Positions 61,238 through 64,000 of a DNA stretch of 64,000 bases are shown here, piece after piece. This DNA comes from Stieleria neptunia. GTDB lineage: Bacteria; Planctomycetota; Planctomycetia; Pirellulales; Pirellulaceae. Within the stretch, counting starts at the first letter, position 1. The number at the start of each line of letters is the position of its first letter. Under the pieces are notes generated by a model. It was given only the letters and a program-made list of their open reading frames with translations. It ran no database searches and was not told the origin of the DNA. The stretch lies in contig NZ_CP037423.1 of assembly GCF_007754155.1 (NCBI RefSeq), positions 496,001 through 560,000 of the forward strand. The letters run 5' to 3'. Both the position numbers and the translations under genes were made by a program.

Positions 61238-61492
61238 AGCGGGGATCTGTGCGGTGGCCTCTTCGTCGGTTTCGATGCGCACCGCCGCGAACGAAACACG
61301 CCCGGCGACTTGGTCACCCCAATCGGCAACGAACGAATAGACCGGCTCCGCAGGCAGATCATCGAGCTTCTCCTCGACGAGGTTCGCAATCCCTTCTCCT
61401 TCTTCAGCGCCAAATGCATCGCGATGTAACGCCAGCACGTGTTCGCGGTCTTTGTCGCATGCAAGTCGGAATTGAAAGGCGTGGGAATTCAT
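61238..61492 (-). pseudogene. GNAT acetyltransferase, C-terminus lost
   Basis: The frame from 61492 reads MNSHAFQFRLACDKDREHVL, then ALHRDAFGAEEGEGIANLVE and VAGRVSFAAVRIE, typical of the N-terminal half of a GNAT enzyme. It reaches IPAPLAIV, where family members continue with the acetyl-CoA loop (x-PxxQGKGIG). Here it runs into the 3' end of the sulfatase gene instead. The catalytic half is missing. Confidence 0.65.
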
Positions 61493-61570
61493 GACTCATG
61501 TTCATCATTGGGCGAGTCGGTCATACTGAGCGTTGTACTGATTCTGATTTTGGTAAACGGCAGATACGAC

Positions 61571-61791
61571 ATGGGTGCGCTCCGCGATTTGAAATTCGAA
61601 ACTCTGGGAGAGGCGGTCGACGATGCTCGGCAACTGTTGGCGAGTGGCTATGTCCGTCAAGGGAACTGGTCGCTAGCACAAATCTGCCGGCACTTGGTTT
61701 TGGTTCAGGATCCCAGCGTTGATGGCTATCCGGCTTGGATGTCTTTGTTTGCGCCGTTGCGGCCATTGATGCGACGACTACTGCTGCCGAA
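61571..61791 (+). pseudogene. DUF1569-domain gene disrupted by the ISNCY-like element
   Basis: From MGALRDLKFETLGEAVDDAR, through GNWSLAQICRHLVL and LRPLMRRLLLPK, the frame matches the N-terminal half of DinB-like DUF1569 proteins (about 150-170 residues). At 61792 the IS begins and the frame ends after unrelated codons. The 3' half is not seen in the window. Confidence 0.75.
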
Positions 61792-63498
61792 GTGTCTAGC
61801 GGCGATTGGTTTTCCCGGCCGTGTTGCCTCAGCCGAGAAGGATACCCAAATGGAAGGACTAGAAAGAATGCTGGCATAGGGCTGCTGAGCGTAGCGAAGC
61901 CGCCCTATGCCAGCGGTTACATTTTTCATAGGCGAGCAAGACACTTAGGTCGCCGTGGTGCCCGTCACTAATTTCCTTGCCATGATATTCCGCCACTGAC
62001 TCACGCGACGTTGAAGCGTTCGTAGTTGACCGCCGTTGTATTTGTCGGGCGATCGTTCGATGAGCCTTTCGAGTAACGACGACGCAGTTGCGTCTGGGGA
62101 TTTTTCAAGCCATCCAAGAATCGTCGTCCAGTCTCCTTCAAAGGGGTCTGGACGCGTTCGATAATCTCGCGTTCGCATCGGCTTCGGCTGATGAGTTGGT
62201 CGGGCCTCGCCTTTCTTCCATAGCTCCGGTAACTGTGAAAGAAATTCTTCGAGATCAATCTGCTGCTCCTGGGAGAGCGAATCCTCCGTCGACAGCGAAT
62301 CCAGCGCAGCTTGCGATTGTCGGATTGCGTGTAGTAGTTCTAGCGGGTCCTGTTCAAGACGGTTGCGTCGCAAATACTCTTTCGATTCGGATGATACTCG
62401 CGAGTCACTAAGTAGCCGTTCACATGGCGTTTGAGGTGAGTGAAACTTCTTGCTTACCCTGGCGCCGTCACGAGTCTTGCTTAAGAGCTTGAAGGATGGC
62501 TGAAACATGTTCACGTACCAACGAACACTATCGAAAAGATGTGCGATGGTTTGGCATGCGATCGGTCCCGAGAATCGCTGATAGCCGAGGTGTTTGCGAA
62601 CGATAGAACCGTTCTTCTGCTCGATCCATGCCTGATCGTTTTTTCGATAGGGCCGTGATCGAGTAAATGTGATACTTTGGGAATCGCAGAATTTGATGAC
62701 TGATTCGTTGATGAACGAACTGTCATTGTCAGTGTTTATTCCCAGGACTGGAAACGGAAATCTGTTCCGCAGCAATTCCAAAGATTCGACGACGAGAGAC
62801 TGCTCGCGAATCAGAATCGGGATGCATTCCGTCCATCCAGACGCAACGTCTGTAGCAACCAAACTGTGTATGAATGGGCCGGATAGATTCCCTCCGCAGT
62901 GAGCAACAAAATCTACTTCGAGACTCCCAGGGGCGACATCATCCCATTCGGAAAAGGTCTTGACGGCAACTGCAGCGCGGACCTTTTTCTTTGGGCGAAC
63001 GCGTTTCTTTCCAGTCGCTTCCTCACGTATAGGACGAAGCAGTCGGTCTATGGTTGAAGCACTTGCCGACAACACCCGCGTCTTGAGAGAATCATCAAGA
63101 TTCATGTGACCGTGCGACTCCATCGACTTCAGCAACTCGGGAAGAATCGCTTTGAGGCGTTTGCCGCATAGGCGATCGGAAGATTCCCAGAGCGTTACAA
63201 GCACCTCCTTGACCGCGCAGTCGTATATTTTGCGGCCCACGACTTCACAACGCTCTGGGGTGGTGTTTTGGCGTTCAGCGAGAATTCGCAGCGCGTACTT
63301 ACGTTGGTGTCCGGTAATCGCAACAAATTCATCGAGTATCCGCGACTTGTCTCGTTTCCGTGCGCCGTAGTATCGCGAACGAATCGAGTCAATCAGTGCA
63401 GCTTTTGCTTGCATTTCCATGGCGCCACCTACGATTTGGGTATCTTTCTGTTGAGGCAACCACCATCGTTCGGTATCCGAATTGTTGAGGCAATGCGT
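61792..63498 (-). mobile_element. ISNCY-like element, copy 2
   Basis: Same 1707 bp as 23098-24804, same orientation, offset exactly 38,694 bp; no base difference was noticed. It begins within a DUF1569 gene and ends directly at the left end of an IS21-like element. Confidence 0.88.
61945..63420 (-). CDS. ISNCY-like (ISDol1-type) transposase, copy 2
   Basis: 491 residues from MEMQAKAALIDSIRSRYYGA, same sequence as the product of 23251-24726, with the same candidate acids (SLEVDFVAHCGG, GINTDNDSSFIN, QAWIEQKNGS). The intact frame and identity of the copies indicate recent movement or duplication. Confidence 0.85.
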   Translation of the reverse strand: MEMQAKAALIDSIRSRYYGARKRDKSRILDEFVAITGHQRKYALRILAERQNTTPERCEVVGRKIYDCAVKEVLVTLWESSDRLCGKRLKAILPELLKSMESHGHMNLDDSLKTRVLSASASTIDRLLRPIREEATGKKRVRPKKKVRAAVAVKTFSEWDDVAPGSLEVDFVAHCGGNLSGPFIHSLVATDVASGWTECIPILIREQSLVVESLELLRNRFPFPVLGINTDNDSSFINESVIKFCDSQSITFTRSRPYRKNDQAWIEQKNGSIVRKHLGYQRFSGPIACQTIAHLFDSVRWYVNMFQPSFKLLSKTRDGARVSKKFHSPQTPCERLLSDSRVSSESKEYLRRNRLEQDPLELLHAIRQSQAALDSLSTEDSLSQEQQIDLEEFLSQLPELWKKGEARPTHQPKPMRTRDYRTRPDPFEGDWTTILGWLEKSPDATASSLLERLIERSPDKYNGGQLRTLQRRVSQWRNIMARKLVTGTTAT

Positions 63499-64000
63499 TC
63501 CCGGATTTTGCGATTCGGGTCATCATCGTAACTCCTTGTTTTCACGGAGATTGCGATGGTCACGGACGGAAAGGTTAAAGAACTGCGGCGTTTGCTAGCA
63601 TCTGGCAAGTCACTGGCCGCATCGTCAAGGATGACTGAGATGGATGAGAAAACGGCAAGACATTATCGAAACGACAATCGGCTCCCCTCTCAGCGGAAGA
63701 AGCCGCGAGATTACCGGACTCGCATCGATCCATTCGCCGATGTCTGGAACGAGGTGCAGATCAGGCTTGAGGCCGAACCGCGACTGCAGGCCAAGACCCT
63801 TTTCCAGTGGCTGCAAGACCGCTATCCAGGCGTCTACCCAGACTCCACTCGACGAACCTTCGAACGTCGAGTCCGATTGTGGCGCAGTACAGAAGGTCCA
63901 GACAAAGCAGTGATCTTCCCGCAGGTCCATCATCCGGCTCGGGTTGCTGCGAGTGACTTCACCGTCATGAACACACTGAACGTGACCATCGCGGGCGTTT
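63499..64000 (+). mobile_element. IS21-family element, intact left part
   Basis: Starts at the TTCCCGGATTTTGCGATTCG end next to the ISNCY element and continues beyond the window. It retains the 168 bp that the copy at 24805 has lost. Confidence 0.85.
63556..64000 (+). CDS. istA: IS21 transposase IstA, 3' part outside window
   Basis: Starts at ATG 63556, MVTDGKVKELRRLLASGKSL, with a GGAGATTGCG ribosome-binding region. The N-terminal HTH (LAASSRMTEMDEKTARHYRN) is intact, followed by RDYRTRIDPFADVW, LFQWLQDRYPGVY and the first catalytic region VAASDFTVMN, where the window ends. 148 codons are visible. The rest is probably as in 24805-26185. Confidence 0.9.
   Translation, partial: MVTDGKVKELRRLLASGKSLAASSRMTEMDEKTARHYRNDNRLPSQRKKPRDYRTRIDPFADVWNEVQIRLEAEPRLQAKTLFQWLQDRYPGVYPDSTRRTFERRVRLWRSTEGPDKAVIFPQVHHPARVAASDFTVMNTLNVTIAGV

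Overview
The window looks like chromosomal DNA of a marine-type planctomycete, probably order Pirellulales (Rhodopirellula-like). This is inferred from gene content: two Gfo/Idh/MocA oxidoreductases (the complete one with a Tat signal), two sulfatases with extra C-terminal domains, a sigma factor of the Rhodopirellula/Verrucomicrobium type beside a FecR protein, an SHD1-domain protease, a sigma factor-kinase fusion, and several families of dispersed hairpin repeats. No rRNA or tRNA gene and no CRISPR array was seen.

Layout. 1-22.4 kb is mostly housekeeping and catabolic: Gfo/Idh oxidoreductase (partial), RlmA-like methyltransferase, CE15-type esterase, a two-ORF transposon, a PQQ-like propeller protein, a second Gfo/Idh oxidoreductase, an IS1380 element inserted in a MITE-like repeat, a tandem esterase/SMP-30 fusion, a NanM-symporter fusion with an AGE epimerase (sialic acid/amino-sugar uptake), a WYL regulator/AHSA1 pair with a palindromic operator, an SDR and a secreted protease. 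22.4-27.1 kb is an IS graveyard: a decayed integrase, an ISNCY-like element and a 5'-truncated IS21 element. 27.1-32.1 kb is a three-gene minus-strand cassette (HNH nuclease, possible PD-(D/E)xK protein, PLD/SF2-helicase/DUF3427 protein) that resembles a defence module. 33.2-35.0 kb holds the sigma-kinase fusion and a seven-iron ferredoxin.

The most unusual content is three tandem arrays at three loci, all built on the same AT-rich boxes made of TTGCAAA-like heptads. At 35.05-37.59 kb there are nine units with a 296-bp period. At 40.94-43.19 kb there are three units of about 692 bp, each holding an intact four-helix-bundle (23S-IVS/Avd-like) gene, plus a broken fourth. At 51.50-54.13 kb there are six units with a 478-bp period. 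In each unit a left box and an inverted right box enclose a cargo. The DNA between units is specific to the locus. Every length difference between units, at all three loci, is a multiple of 7 bp. A solitary box ends a macrodomain ORF at 40.4 kb. I interpret these as one family of IVS-like inverted-repeat elements with coding and non-coding members that amplify in tandem together with host DNA.

The rest of 37.6-61.2 kb holds an M28 peptidase, an ADP-ribosylglycohydrolase, an AraC regulator with an SDR, an LMW phosphatase with a methyltransferase, an IS4 element inside a hairpin repeat, a sulfatase/PL14-like fusion, and a sigma-FecR operon divergent from a 1442-residue sulfatase. The window ends with a second, apparently identical copy of the ISNCY-like element next to an intact IS21 5' end. 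The two ISNCY copies are direct repeats exactly 38,694 bp apart, bracketing the whole island.
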